64,000 nt of DNA. Source: Ancylostoma caninum. Taxonomy: Eukaryota; Nematoda; Chromadorea; Rhabditida; Ancylostomatidae. A model generated the notes under the pieces. It saw nothing but the letters and a program-made list of their open reading frames with translations. It ran no database searches and had not been told where the DNA came from. Position 1 is the stretch's first letter. Each line of letters starts with the position of its first letter. The DNA lies in the NCBI GenBank assembly GCA_037903475.1, contig JBAJFG010000240.1, positions 496,001 to 560,000 on the forward strand, read 5' to 3'. Made by a program: the position numbers and the translations under genes. Of the stretch, positions 63,889 through 64,000 are shown piece after piece.

Positions 63889-64000
63889 TACGATATGAAA
63901 ATAACTTTCTAATAAACAGAAGATGAGAATAATAATACTTTGGACTAAAACTCTTCGGAAATGAAGTCGAACCGCAAATTTACATTAAAATAGTGAAGTC

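Noticed and set aside
1..64000. CRISPR array, prophage or bacterial operon
   Set aside because: Spliced genes, nematode repeats and lack of bacterial gene layout; no regularly spaced repeats other than the minisatellite.

Overview
The window looks like nuclear DNA of a parasitic nematode, most likely a strongylid such as a hookworm. The evidence is: genes cut into many short exons with nematode-type TTTCAG acceptors, a chromoviral-type Ty3/gypsy element of the kind known from nematodes (Cer1-like), a nuclear copy of nematode-like mitochondrial COX1, nematode ionotropic-receptor genes, and a dense load of small inverted-repeat transposons. The species assignment is inference.

Bases 1-29000 hold a tandem array of three paralogous ionotropic-glutamate-receptor-like (IR-like) genes, all on the minus strand. 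I could rebuild them exon by exon. The middle and right copies have the same lengths for the first eleven exons that were compared (108, 90, 66, 105, 118, 104, 90, 92, 186, 57 and 158 nt) and differ only in the last; the left copy runs off the window and has stop codons in its last visible exon. The middle gene carries an entire 7718-bp LTR retrotransposon in its final intron (9052-16769), with two 501-bp LTRs that look identical and a 4-bp CTAT target duplication. Spaces between the receptors hold a LINE remnant, a gag zinc-knuckle fragment between direct repeats, and several MITEs.

Bases 29000-47700 are gene-poor. They contain a possible IR-like remnant, a dispersed MITE, a 27-bp minisatellite framed by inverted ends, a 541-bp TA-flanked inverted-repeat element, a COX1 numt, and a decayed mariner element with two tRNA-like (SINE-like) inserts.

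Bases 47700-64000 carry ordinary housekeeping-type genes. A plus-strand class C beta-lactamase-domain (LACT-type) gene (47714-52282, 8 exons, 390 aa) converges on a minus-strand MFSD8/CLN7-like transporter (59584-52590, 13 exons, 484 aa). Upstream of the transporter on the same strand lie a small unassigned two-exon fragment and a BCCIP homologue whose 5' end is outside the window. Introns of these genes hold a foldback element with tRNA-like arms and five MITEs from at least three families. All gene models come from reading splice sites and phases by eye; where exon sums are quoted they keep the frame throughout.
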